Positions 35,241 through 48,185 of a stretch of 64,000 nt of DNA are shown piece by piece. A program made the translations under genes and the position numbers. A model generated the notes under the pieces. That model was not told where the DNA came from. It searched no databases and saw only the letters and a list, made by a program, of their open reading frames with translations. The stretch's first letter is position 1, and every line of letters begins with the position of its first letter. This DNA comes from Polydactylus sextarius (Eukaryota > Chordata > Actinopteri > Polynemidae). The stretch is from NCBI GenBank assembly GCA_016801845.1, contig CM028927.1:3152001-3216000 (forward strand), read 5' to 3'.

Positions 35241-37819
35241 CTGAGGGAAGAGAAGGGAGGAGGAGTTAAAGCTGAAGAGTTAAAGCTGGGTCAAACAAGT
35301 TGAAACACTGTGGAAGGAAGCCAGAATCGTTTTTAGTTTTTAACTTTTGCATCAAGTAGGTTTTGTTGATTAGAGAGTTTAAAAAGTAGCTGCACTCTTG
35401 CTTGGATATTTTAGTATTTATCCAGGCTTACATGAAAAGATACAGTGTGCTATCTTTATTCATTACCCACACACATCCCCTGAGTACTGTAGTGTGTGGA
35501 GGCCTCCCACACAGTGCCATTGACTGATGATGACTAGAAACAGCAGCCAAGTACAGAGAAAACAAGAGGCCCTCATAATATAATTAGGACAGAACTCAAA
35601 GCTGCACAACCTTAGAAAAGCTCTGGGGACAATGAGGTTGAGTGTTCCCATCTCTGTTTACTACAGTGAATTAACTGGAGTATGTAGTGAAGCAAATAGC
35701 TATCCTGGTACAACAGATAAGTAGAAACAAAAAGACTCCAGAATGGAAGTGGAAATGTTTCTGCAGCTGAGGCGGGGGCATTAATGCTCGTTGTAAAAAT
35801 CTGCTTGTGTAACCTGTCATCGGAAAAAAAAAACACAAAGTCACGCTAGCGCACAACAGCTGACGTCTGCATTATACATCACAGTTTGTTACAGAGTGTT
35901 TCAGCTAGCGCGTGTTAGGCGACTAAATCCAACATGAATTATGATGACTAATAGTACGACACTGCACTTTGATGTCTGCAACCGAATGTGGTGCAGGAGC
36001 CGATGTCCCACTGGGCTTTTATTGACAGCACAGCCAGCACAGAGCATGTGATGGGTGGAAAGGTACAGTACACCTTGACAGCTGTGAGCCCACGTAGGCC
36101 ACCTTCTAAACCAGATGGAGCAGCTACAGATAATAAGAACAGGCTGTATTATCTACTGTGTGGGGTCACAGCATAAAACTCTAGACTCTAGAGATTCATT
36201 TGGGAACATATAGTGTTCAACATTTAGATCTACTAGAACCCAATGGGCTTTTTAATCATTTATAGTCTTATTTTTTTTTTTTTTTTTTTTTTTTTTCAAA
36301 TATTAACCTTTACTTAAAGAGCGAGAGCCAACCAAGCTTTACAGTTTGTCTTTTTCAGGGTCATATAGTTCCCATAGAGGTTCCTCTTACGATGGAAGGT
36401 GATTCACAAAGAACAATTAGAAGTGCACAGTTTACTTTGCATGTAGTATGTTTGTGCGAGAATAAAGCGGCATTGTTCATTCAAGCACCAATGTACACAT
36501 GATGACATAACTGTCAGGATCTAATTATCTAAGACTATCACTTTCTCCTCTTGTTCATACACATTATATAAAATGAAGTCTGTCGACCTGAAGTATTTTT
36601 AGTTAATTACAATGTATATAATAATAATTTTTTCCTTTTTTCGGGGGCTGTGTATGTGTGTGTGTGTGTGTTACACGAACAAAACAAATAAAAATGATAT
36701 AAAACGTTTTTGAAATGTTTTCATATAATCATTTACTCATCTATATAAAACATTTACCATGGATAAAAGTCTACACAAATGAATAAATCATGCGTTTTAA
36801 AATCAAAACAATTTCTCTGCATAATCTACTTAATTGCGCAAATCAAAAAAAAAAAAAAAAGAAGAAAATTCATGTGCACTATCCAGTGGAGCATAACTTC
36901 AACAAACAAATCTCCATCACAAATCTAGCGGCTCATTTTGATTACATTGTCTATGGCCTGGCAAATTAAATCATTCTATTCCGATGTAGCATCATAACCG
37001 TGTAAAAAAGAGAGCCGTGTTGACGAGGCGAGGTGTAATTAATGCAAAATTAATATGATTATATTCCATATTTCTTGGCAGCACCAAAACACAGGTGCTA
37101 GTCCGTTGCTAACGATGTGGGATGAGTGTTAGCTTTAGCTTTATGCTGGAGACGTAGATGTGTGGATGCGCATAAACATATGCAAACGCTGATTTAAAAT
37201 GCATGAAAACATATGTTTAAATGTGACCAACTGTGTCATATTCTGTTTTATTTTGTTCATAAAGAATCATTAATTTTTTTTAGATGCAGGCACAAGTTGA
37301 AGGGGTAGATTTTACTTCAGGTTGAGGTTGAGGAATATTGCTATTGCACTACTTTAGCTTGAGCTTGTGAAACACAGAAGTCAATATGAACATAGATACT
37401 CTAGCTCCTCGACAGAATAACAAAAAAAACACTGACTGTTAACAGTGTTTGAATAGCAGGCACTCAGCCAGTGCTCAGGTTGCACTTTCAAGCCCAGTTC
37501 TCTTCCTCAGGAACCGTCAAGAGGTTTTATATAAATTACTGTCCAGAAATAGCAATCACCATAACATCATATGATAGATTCATGAGAGTAAACACCACAA
37601 GTCAAAAGCCTGAAGATTCACGTTTGTAGAAAATTCTATTGCACGTAGACACACTTTCAAAGTCTAATCTTAACATCCATACTAGTGACAAACACAGCCT
37701 CTCTAATTTCTGAGCTCCTGTGTTGCCTTTAAATGGTAAACAAGTAAATTGTGTCATCAGCAATTCCATTCCAGTTTCACTCACACACACACACATCTGA
37801 GCCAATCACAGGGTCTCAC
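35241..37819. other. ptpru intron between FN3 repeats 3 and 4
   Basis: 2579 nt. It holds a T26 run (36271-36296), a short (GT)n (36655-36671) and an AT-rich, homeodomain-site-like stretch at 36950-37080. No gene seen. Confidence 0.75.
37020..37075. promoter_or_regulatory. candidate intronic element with homeodomain/POU-like sites
   Basis: GGTGTAATTAATGCAAAATT and AATATGATTATATTC place two TAATTA/ATTAAT cores around an ATGCAAA octamer-like core. Such clusters occur in vertebrate enhancers, but in AT-rich introns they also arise by chance. No conservation data are available here. Confidence 0.2.
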
Positions 37820-38021
37820 CAGAAATGTTGGTGGTGATCTCAGTCAGCGCCGTCTGCCCAAACCCTTTGGTGGTTCGCGCACGGACCGATACTAGGTAGG
37901 TGGTTCCAGGATGGAGGCCGGAGAACATGTGGTAGGTCTCGTTTCTCAGTTTGGACACTGTGCGGCGAGGACCTGGCACGTTGATGCCCGGGTCTGATGA
38001 CTCGATGCTCTGGTAGCTGAT
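37820..38021 (-). CDS. ptpru: ptpru exon: second half of fibronectin type III repeat 3
   Basis: 202 nt, phase 0 in and phase 1 out (codons 367-433 plus one base). It starts ISYQSIESSDPGINVPGPRR and contains HPGTTYLVSVRARTTKGFGQ and ALTEITTNIS. Predicted N-glycosylation sites are NET and NIS. The acceptor is CCCTGTTCTCAG and the donor GTGAGA. It completes the FN3 repeat begun in the previous exon. Confidence 0.95.
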
Positions 38022-41000
38022 CTGAGAACAGGGAAATGATGCTACAGTGTTAAAACAAAACCAAGAGTCGACATCTGTGCTTATGCAAAGATACTTTGAG
38101 CTAAAATGCTAACACCAGCATGCTAACATTATCTGCCAATACCAATACCAAACACTTTTTTATAAAGCAACTCAACCAGCAAAAGGTAAGTAAATTGACT
38201 TTGTTCACTTAACAATATGAGAGAAGCATTAGAGCACTCGAGTCACCAAAGTCATCAAAACAAACCAAATCTGTCATCATTTAGGACACAAATGGACCCG
38301 TGTCCTAAATCTAACAGAAGTTGAGATATTTCACAGCTGTTAACACCAGCAGGGAGGTGTCCTCTGGGGACTGTGAATTTTGACACATTTATCAGGTTTT
38401 TTCAGTCTAAACTTAAGCAGTCGACCAGCTGACCACCCTCTCTAACTCCATAGCACTAACATGGCTCCAGTACGTAACAGCAGACCATTACCAACTTTTC
38501 ATTTTTCATTTTTCAAAGAGAGATTTTGGTTTTCAAACTGCACATGTTCAAATGAGGTCACTGTTATAATTCCTCTATTCTCTGGGCAAGACCCATCTTA
38601 CTGAATAAGCATGTAGAGCTTCAGTATCTGTGAAATACTTCACAGTTTATTATTCAGACTGAATTTCAATGGCATTCCCTTCTATTTAAGGGTTTTCTCA
38701 TGAGAAACACATCTCAATTAATCTTAGGACTTCTGAGAAAAGAAAAAAAAAGAATGTCATCTCTTTGCTCAGGTCTAATAAATCCTGTGCTGAAGTTAGT
38801 CACTGATAATCAGATGTGCTGAGATTCTGGGTCATATTCTTTTACAGCTCTGTTTTTTTTTTTTTTTTTTTTACCTGATTTTACACAGCTTTCTGGATTC
38901 GTTGATAAAGTAAAGGCAGAGAGAAAAAATAACAGCAGGTAATAAAAATGATAAGTGTGAATAAGAATAAGACCAGCCTGGTGGTGTTGTAGGTAAATCA
39001 AAATTTGTTAAACCAAGGAAATCAACTATCAGGTTATAAAAGTGCCTGTTCATCATGCGAATGAGATGTTCTCAGCTGCTTTAATTTTATCACTTGACTT
39101 TCAGAGCATGGTAGTTGACTCAGATAGTCTTCAGCCTGAACCATGAGCAGAATAATAGTTTTCAGACACAGAAGATAAGTGGCTTGGTGACACATATATT
39201 TTTGATTAAGTCATAGAGGGACTGCAAGGCTTGACTTATGGGGGGCAAGTCAATTGCTCCTGCCTACTTTAGTTTATTAATTGATCTCTCGTTGAATAAT
39301 GAAACCCACTCCCTTATTTCTCTCACAGGCTTTTAAAGTCATTCAGGTGATGGAGTGAAACTCAAGATGTGTGTTTCTGAGACTGAGAGCAGGAACATGA
39401 CCCAAGCTCAACATGACACATTTTAAATGTTTGGACCGAGGGCAGACTGGATGCTACACTGACTCACTATCACTTCCTCGGGAACAAAGTGGAGACGGAC
39501 TGAGGCTAAGCAGTTAGCATGCTAATTAACCACGTTACATAGATGAAGACAAAACCACAATCTGTTCATATCCGTATAACCGTATACTTTCAGAGGATGC
39601 AGAGGTGATTTTTTTTTTTTAGGCAGAACAAATGCACATCACTTGAAATACACGAGGAGATACACTTCTCCCACAGCGACAGAAGATGAAGTGAAGACCC
39701 ACTGAGCTTTGTCAAACAGCTTCAGAAACGTACAGGTATGACGAGAGGAAGGAGACAGACTGGAGGGAATAACAGGAAGAACTTGAGTTGCTGGTGAGTA
39801 CTGAGTTCAATCAGGGGCTGAGATATGACACACACACACACACACACACACATTACAGCCAGTGTCTGTTCTCTTGACAGATACTGAGGTAAGAGACCTC
39901 TTCGCATTCTGTCTCCATCCTGGTAAAGTTATTGGCTGTTACTGACCAGGTGCCTGGCCAGTAGGAGTTGCAGATAACCTGAGGGCTTTTTTTTTTATTA
40001 TTTGCTGAGTTTGGGTATTGTCAGTGGTCCTAAAGACAGAGACAGAAACATCCCCGCAGGTTTTGTCATGGGTCAGGGTTCAGTGAAAAAGTTGTGCAGT
40101 TCTTAGTGATTCTGCGAGTGCAGGTATCTCTTATGTATCACTGTTACAACAAACAAAGAAACTTCTGTAGCCGTGATGTGGGGTTTGTAAAATTGTTTCA
40201 TCCAACCATGAAATTTTGATAATAGAAAATAATAATAATATAATTCTTCTAGGTTGTGTCAGGGTCAATGTATATATGAATGTGTGCATGTATATATGTA
40301 TATATATATAGCTGTATATTTTCAGCTCTTAAACACAGATGCTGACATAAATCTCAATTTTTCATGCTCTATTGTACATCCAGAGCAGTAGTAGTTTGGA
40401 GGTTGGGAGCAGGGGGACTTCATCAGTATGCACACCAGGTTTACAGCATCACTCAGCTGTCTGCCTCCTCCCTCACTTCCCAAGCTTCTGCTTGTGAATG
40501 GAAACTAGTTTTCTCTCTCCATCAGACAACCATGTGTTAAGCCTGAGTGGGTCTTTGCATCAACTTACCGAAAAAAAAACTCCAAAAGCCTGTGCTACAA
40601 AGGTCTACGGTTAATATGGGGGCATCAATAATTAATTAGAAACATTTAAAGTTGCCCCCTTGTGGGGGTATCTCTTAGGCAAATAAGTAATTAGAATGGT
40701 TGTCCCCCATGTAATTACAGCCTGGAGTGTGTGCCTCAGCTTCATTACCATATGAACATGTACAGTAAATCCCATGAACTGTGAAAAGTGGGTCCTCCCC
40801 ACTCTAGTGGTTCAGACTCTTGTGTGCAACCAGCCTTTGGGCAAAAAACAGGAAAAACAAGCCTTGGGTAAATTCAAAGAAGGGCAGAATATTGAAAGCG
40901 TGCAGAGGAGTCATTATTCTGAGGGAGGATGAATAAAGTTGATATTGGCAAGTTGGGAATAACATCCTACACCTGGAGAGGATTAGTGTGTGATGCAGAG

Positions 41001-41054
41001 GCAGCCGTAGCGTTAGGATTGTAGATTTCTAGCGTGACTAACAAGGGATCCTAC
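38022..41054. other. ptpru intron within FN3 repeat 3
   Basis: 3033 nt. It holds a T20 run (38853-38872), a (CA)n (39828-39852) and a short TATA run near 40290-40310. No gene seen. Confidence 0.8.
39828..39852. repeat. (CA)n microsatellite
   Basis: 25 bp of uninterrupted AC/CA dinucleotides. Confidence 0.9.
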
Positions 41055-41164
41055 CTCGTACTGAGTGATGAGACCATTGGGTTCGACAGGCTCCTCCCAC
41101 TTGAGGAAGATCATGTCATCGAGCGGAGTGAAGGTCAGCGACTCTGGAGCGATGCCACCGGGAA
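41055..41164 (-). CDS. ptpru: ptpru exon: first half of fibronectin type III repeat 3
   Basis: 110 nt, phase 1 in and phase 0 out (codons 330-366). It encodes PGGIAPESLTFTPLDDMIFL, then KWEEPVEPNGLITQYE, the A-B-C strands of an FN3 fold with the usual W and the PNG turn. The acceptor is CTGCCGTAG and the donor GTAGGA. Human PTPRU has the same exon boundary after QYE. Confidence 0.95.
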
Positions 41165-42894
41165 CTACGGCAGGAAAAGAAAAACAGCCTTCTCTGAAAC
41201 AAACACTCTGCTCCAGTCTCAAGTTTAATGGACTTTTGCACAGGCATGCCAGGGGGTAAAAACACCTCTGACAGAACACAAAAGCACCACGACTGCAGAG
41301 GGATGGAGGAGGGACGGAAAAGAAGGAACCGAGAGACAGAACAGAAGGGAGGTGATGAAACGAAACTGTGGACCAGCCTGCACAGCCCTCAGGATGAATT
41401 GAGATTCTGGTTTCTACTGTCTGATAACAGAGCACCGTGTCTTGGAGGATGACAGTCAATTTTTCTTCCTTAGCACCTCAGTGACAAAGAAACAGCAAAG
41501 TAATCCTACCTATGAACTGCCTGAGTAGCTCTCTGCATTTCTGGTTTAATGAGATGCATCTTCTTAAAGGAGTACAGATGGATGTAGAGCTGAATCGCAG
41601 GACAGTTCACTAAGTTCTCACAATAAATAAATGAACTGTTTGCTTTTGCGCTCTGTGTTTAAGCTTGATATTAGTTTTCTCACATTAACGGCACACTAGT
41701 ATGAATCTGAATTATTTTAAGGACATTTTTTTAGAACATATAACTGTGTTATGTTCAGAAAATAAGTTGTTGGAAGTACCAGGATCTGCTCTCTCTGTTT
41801 TCCAAGTTCAGTGAGTAAAGGTGGTCACCTGAAATAATATAAACTAAATAAATGTGGCTGCATCTGTTTGGAGTGAATCATATTTCTATTGTTAAATGTA
41901 GGAACGCACTAGAAAATGCAGGAAATGAAAGCTGAGGCAGGAAAAAAAATGCCCTGAACAAAGTGTCATGTCTTACATAACACAAAAAAAACATTTGCAC
42001 AATGCTCCTCTTCTGTTGAAAAAGTACAAAATATTCAATGCAGTGCCAACTTTAGTAAAGAAGCAGCATGAGTTAAGGACAAAAAGATATGAATTTTCTC
42101 ACATTTGAAGACCATTTACACATTATTGCTATTTGGACTTTGTTTGCACAGTTTGGTCCAAGATTTATGTCATTTATAAAGCTGTTTTCACCTACAGTTA
42201 TAACTGCAGTTTGTGATAGGAATAGATAAGAACAGTATATAACAGTATTGGAATTCTTTATCCACCCAACCTTCTTTCTTGTCCAAACCTGATACTTTTA
42301 TTCCCCTTAATGCAACTTGACTGCCGTCGGTTTAGTAAATCTATTGTTTTCATATCGTGTTTCATTCTACAAATGACTGTAGTTAACTCAGAATCAAACC
42401 TTTGTTTGATACCTAACTGTGTTTTGACTTGAGTCGTGTTGGTGTTGGTGTTGTGTCTCCAGGTTTTGTCCTGATCCGCCACCTGTTGTTCACCATCATT
42501 TGCTCTTCCAGATAAATGCGTCTGACCTGACTAAAGTTGTACAGGTTTTTCTCCAACCTGTACCATCTGCTCATGTTTCTGGTCCTGCCTGACTTCTGTT
42601 CAGTCCCTGTGTTGCCTGATCTTTCCAACTAACTTGAAGGCCGCAGCAATAAAAAATAAGACTTCTAAGGTTGAATTGTCCTTTAATATACATCCTCCTG
42701 TTACAACCTGTAATATTTCATGATGTTATTGCATTTCTTTGCATCTTATTTCTATATCTGTGTTGTATGTAAATAAAGCATCTGTTGTAATTTCACTGCT
42801 TCCAAGCTTCAACAACAAACTACTGTGACTTTTTATTTTTAAAAAGTGTTGAGGAGGAAGTACGGATGGTGGACAGGATGTGTAGGAGCTCGCT

Positions 42895-42952
<58 letters not shown>

Positions 42953-44307
42953 TAGATATGACTGAATTCCTGATTAATGCATGCCTCATGTTGCAAGAGA
43001 AGATATCAAACTTCTTGGGCCTGTCTCTTTGCATCAGTCGCTGAAGTTGAGGTAAACAAAGGCTCCTGGAAGAGGCTCCTGCTTGTATCCATAAATCCCT
43101 GACAGCCAAATCTGCTTCCGCCGAGCAGCAGAGACACAGCGTAAGCAAAGCGCGGCAGCGGCGTCGTTTGATTGTCGAGCCCAACAGGAAGCAGGCAGGA
43201 GGAACTGTCACCGGCTGCGGCTCAATTACTGTGGTTGCGAAGGTGATGGCGGCTCTCCATGTGACAGGGGGATTGGGGACTGTCAGCTTGTCAGACTGGC
43301 ATTCAATGGCTCAAAAGAAAAAAAAAACTTTCCACTGGTGCTGACATTCAAAACATCAAGTGAAGTGGAAAAAAAAACAGGCTTGTTTTTTTTTGACGCG
43401 CAGTATGTGTTTTAACTTGTCACCCTCTGACCGCTAAAATCTAATGAATAAAATTAAAACACGCTGCCTTCTGTATGTTATTAGGTTTATGTAAATACAT
43501 TTACATTTCATTCTGCCTACACAACATCAGTGTGTAGGTGTGGATAATTAAACACACTGCCTGCTTTTCTCCATAATGATTCGTAATTTCAAGTGCTGCT
43601 GACAAAACTGTATGTAAATCAATATTACATTTTTCTTGCAAGTGCTAAAATGTATTTTGAAGAAAGAAGAAATATGTTGCCACTTTTCATATCTTACCTT
43701 CCTCTCACTCTCTCCGCTGGGTGGGTCAAGATTATCCCTGAGTGGGATTCAATTACACTGAAAAGTCTTGCTTTTCCTACATAACAATACGCGTTTGACC
43801 TTCTGTGCTGCCACTCCGGGAATTTGCATTAGAATGTGCTTAATCTGCTGATGTACACAGGAAAAATATTAATACAGGGATAAGCAAAATCATTTTAACA
43901 TTTTCCTACTGGCCACAGCCTGAACTGATGATTGTTCCACTGGTTGTCATTTAAAAGGCTGATCTTCCGTTTATTTTCGCTGATCCAGCTTATTCAGTGA
44001 GTCAATATTTTTGTGTGAGCGTTTTTTTTTTGGTTTTTTTTTTCTGGTACTGGATGAGTAACGGCATGGATTTGTGTGAGCGCTGCACAATAATCATCTG
44101 TGCATGAAGGCGCACGCACAGACAACTAGGAATTTAAGAAGTTCAGAAGCATGAGCTGAGTAACTATGACATTACGGAGCTTCACGGCATACATAAAAAA
44201 CCTCCCTGTGGTGCATAAAGATGTCGCAGCGGCACAAAGGTAAAAACATGCAACAAAAACATTTCAGCCAGATGAAAATGAAAGCAAACGAACAAATAAA
44301 AACTTAC
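41165..44307. other. ptpru intron between FN3 repeats 2 and 3
   Basis: 3143 nt. It holds the long (GT)n array, and a GC-richer, low-repeat block at about 43080-43310 that could be a conserved non-coding element, though this cannot be tested here. Open frames at 42258-43211 run through the repeat and are not genes. Confidence 0.75.
42899..42949. repeat. (GT)n microsatellite
   Basis: 51 bp of uninterrupted GT dinucleotides. Confidence 0.97.
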
Positions 44308-44631
44308 TGTCTTCTTCGGTCTGGAAGGTGACCTCTCTGCTCTCTTTCTTCCCCTCAGGGTTGGCCAGTGCCAGCCGGACGTGGACTGAGCGAAAGGGTG
44401 GCAGGTCTCTCAGCGTGAAGTGAGAAGTGTTACGGTCCACAGATAGGCATTCCCTGACCGTGGCATTGTTTCCTCCGCTTCCTCCCCCTGTCGGCATGTT
44501 GTAGCGGTAGCAAAGGGACAAGGTGTAGGTGTGACAGCGGGTGAGGTTGTAGCCAAGGGGCTCCCACTGGAGAGCCAGCAGCCGTGGCTGAATCTCGGTT
44601 GCCGTCAGACCCCGCAGGGCTCGCATAGGCT
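44308..44631 (-). CDS. ptpru: ptpru exon: fibronectin type III repeat 2
   Basis: 324 nt, phase 1 in and phase 1 out, another symmetric FN3 module (codons 222-330). It contains LALQWEPLGYNLTRCHTYTL, a Gly/Asn-rich turn (GGGSGGNN) and HVRLALANPEGKKESREVTF. Three predicted N-glycosylation sites are visible: NLT, NAT and NTS. The Gly-rich insertion in the C'-E region differs from what I recall of the human sequence and looks like a tolerated loop expansion. The donor is GTAAGT. Confidence 0.95.
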
Positions 44632-45907
44632 CTGGGAAGGTAAGAAAGCAGAAAGCAAAACATTGAGCTCATAATGACCTGCTTCTGTGAAGGATAGTTC
44701 ACTGATAGCATGTTGTTCTTGTAAAGTCATAAGGACACTTAAAACTAAAGCTGATCTTATACATTTGATTCAAAATTTTATCTATTTTTTACATTGTGAC
44801 GAGAATAGAAGCAGTTTTGTCACAGTAACTAAAGAGGAGCAGGTTTCTTAGGCTTGACTTACACTGATCAGCCTCAACATGAAACCACTGAGAGGTAAAG
44901 TGAATAATATTGATCAACTTGTGACAATACAGTGTTTTGCTGGAAACCATTGGATCCTGCCGTTTATTGTGGAAGGTATTTTGACAACCTACCTAAAGTA
45001 TTGTTTCAGACCAAACACCCCACCACCACCACTGCAATGACACTTCCAGACAGTAGTGCCCCTTAATTTCAATTACTATAATTTCTCAGTTCTATTTGGT
45101 GATGAAGACTATGAGATATGGTCAAAAGCTATTAAGTGGATAGTGTGTTGAGACTATGACTGTCAAACATACTTATCTCTCGATCGAGAATAAACATCCC
45201 TATCAAATTATCTTTTTTTAAAGCAGCTTTAATTTTTTTCTTTCTTGACACATGTGACTGATGAAATGAGAGACTGTTCTTATTGGACACATGTTGCCAA
45301 GATGTTGCATTCTTTAGCACCAGCATTTATTTTCAGGCGTTTTTTCTGAATACCTGTCAGATTTCCCTTCACCAGCTAATGACTAACTTCATATCACTTC
45401 TGTTTTGTGCTTCTGAAGCCCACAGCAGCTTCAAAACACTTACGTCAAAGGTTGTAAAACCAGACATAGTGATAAGTCTCTGTTGGTTAACTGATACAAG
45501 TAGGTTCAAATAGATCACTGCTGCTTTTTTTTTTTTTACACTTAAATATATCGTTTCAGAAATAAACACAGCACAATACAGCTAAAAACATCTTTGTTTC
45601 TATGGTATAAATTCACAGCCAACAGTTGACGAAGGATTTGTTGACCCACAATATGACATTTGATCTCCTCGGGGTGATGTTTACATCTTAAGTAAGATAC
45701 AGAAGCATATTGATCAAAAAGATCAACAGGCTGATTTAGCCATTGATTTATACTCCGACCATCTCCTGTGGTCTTGAGCTTTGACCTAAAAAAATACTTT
45801 GCAGACTAAGCTGGTAAATCTTAGTATCAGGATTGTCAGGATTGCACCTCATCCTCATCCTCAGGGACAGTGAGAATTTTCCACATATCCAAAAGGATTA
45901 TAAAGTA

Positions 45908-46178
45908 GAAGCACCGTTCCCTTACTCTGAATAGAGCCTGCTGAGGTGCTTCAGACTTCTAATGAGGGTGCTTGGCTGTAGGTGTAATCTGGGCATGTCA
46001 AACTGGCAGGAAACCCCAGGGCAGACCAAAGCATGATGAGGGACCACATATATTCTATCCAGTCTGCCTGGGGGCCTCCCCAGAGGATGTGACTCAGGAG
46101 ACACATGTCTGGCTACTCTGCTGCTGCTGCCACTGCCACTTGGACATTGACTAGCAGAAAAAAAAAATGGATAGATGG
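45908..46178 (+). mobile_element. LINE 3' end fragment with A-rich/ATGG tail
   Basis: GCCTGCTGAGGTGCTTCAGA, GGAAACCCCAGGGCAGACCA and GCTGCTGCTGCC with a terminal A run and TGGATAGATGG match the 3' end of the same teleost LINE family as the relic at 13.8-14.7 kb, here on the opposite strand. Heavily mutated, no open frame. Confidence 0.7.
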
Positions 46179-47814
46179 AAGACCATGATCAGTTCCTGGT
46201 AAAACAAATGGAAAGTTGATTTGTGCTGCCTAGACAAGAGTATTTTTACCTAAAAATCTCACCCAGTACAGCTTATGAGAGGAATACTACAGGGGGAAAA
46301 AGACAGCTAGAGTTGCAGCTTTGAGTGAGGTGAAACAAGCACTCTACATCGCTGCTAACATGACTGAGGTTCAGCAGAGAGGGGATCATATGTGAAAGCA
46401 TGAGGCATAATTACTGCTGTCATGTGTGAACACTGTGATTGCAGATGCCCTTGTCCCTGTCACGATAAAACATCCATTTTTCAAACACACAGGGGGGTAT
46501 TTTTGTCCTGAAGCCTGGCCTGGGTCTTCAAGTGTGCTGCTGAGACAAGAACTAAACCAAGTGGACGGCAGTGCCTTCATCATGGCATGGACAGTCAGCA
46601 GAGAGCTGCAGACTGCTGGAGGAACAGCAACAGCTATAGCCCCACTGCATCACTAAACACAGATCAGAGCGGCTACATGAACTGACGAAGCAAAGTCACA
46701 TCGGTTCTGAGGGAACAGAGACAAGATGCAGAAGAAAATGTCATTAGACCCATGTGTCCCTGCTGTCTCTTGCCAAAAGAATGAAACAGGCACAGAGTGT
46801 TCGCAGCCAATTCTAATACAAGCTAAAACATTCCCGGGGAACAGTATCAATCAATCATGTGGTAAAAATGCTATTTCAAAAAACTGAATCATACTGTCAT
46901 GTCAGAGATGCATAAGAATAAGTGACTCGATATATGATTTTTTTTAACAATATCAGCCTGCATTATGGTCTAATCCAGCTAAAACCAGGACTGCCACCAG
47001 AGGCTCACTGACTGAATGTTTAGTTTGTGCTCCAGACACCATTATTCATGATTACAGCAGCAACGCAGCAGACTCTGTCCCGTCCTCTTCACCCTCCAGT
47101 CCTCCACCAGTCCTGCCCCAAACTGACATACAGCTTGATTAGTCTAATCAGAGGGATTAGCCAAAGGCAGAGGCAGTGAAGGAAGGACAGAGACTCTGGA
47201 CAAGAGATGAGCAAGGAAAGAGGAAAAGATGAATGAGGGAAACTCCCCATGGGTCTGCACATTTCATCTCATTCTCGTCATCTTTAACAGCTGCCTCAGT
47301 GAGCTGCCACTGAGGCTTGTCCCTCCTGCCAGGAGCTATGTTGGAATTTTGATGAACTAACAGCACACACCCTCATACTTACCAATGAGACCACATGGGG
47401 TTTTGACTGACATTTGTGCTTTAGGATGAACTTCTGCAGGTTTAAATATATTGAAAGTTGACTTGTAATATTTAAATTATATTAATAGAATGTAAGCAGT
47501 AAAAGGCTGCTACTGCTGCCAAAATGACAAAGTCACTATCTACCTCACACTTAAAAGAATGCAGATGTAGCAACATGAGTGTGACTCCAGGATCAGCTGA
47601 ACACTTACCTAGATTTCTTCTTTTTATTATTACTAATAAGTCCAATATTCAGATCTTTATGACGACAGCCTAATTAAGGTAACTGTTCAGATCTGGAAAC
47701 ACAAGTATGAGTCAGACTATTCAAACTTGTTTAAATCTGGAAAAAACAGGAGTGAATGCACCTGAAATGTTGCTACTAATCTCTCAGTGCACATAAAAAA
47801 AAAACAATATCATG

Positions 47815-48185
47815 CGATGTCAGTTGTGCGATGTAATGTCAGAAGACAGGTGCTGAACTGGACCATCATAGTGAAGATGTAGCTGAGCCAGAAGGAAAAG
47901 TTGTTGGCTTATGACTGGATCTACAGTTTGGCCCTCGTATGTGGTCTTGATCTCATTGTAGTGAAGAAGAATTTAGACACAAAAGGCCAAAACAAAAGTC
48001 TTCATCAAGACTCGATTTTAGATATGGGTGGGAGGTCAGAGCCGCCACTCTGTATTGAAAAAAGTTGAGGCATCTGAACCCAGTTGAGGCATGATGTATC
48101 TGGATGTAGGCATGGACACCTGAAATTCTTTTACATAAGCTGCTGCAATTATAAGATGACCCCAGATTAGTGGTTGAAAATACAC
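47815..48185 (+). mobile_element. LINE fragment, same family
   Basis: TGCTGAACTGGACCATCATA, AGCTGAGCCAGAAGGAAAAG, GACTGGATCTACAGTTTGGC and a terminal GATGACCCCAGATTAG follow the order of the LINE's reverse-transcriptase C-terminal region and 3' end, with an internal deletion. Strongly decayed. Confidence 0.65.
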
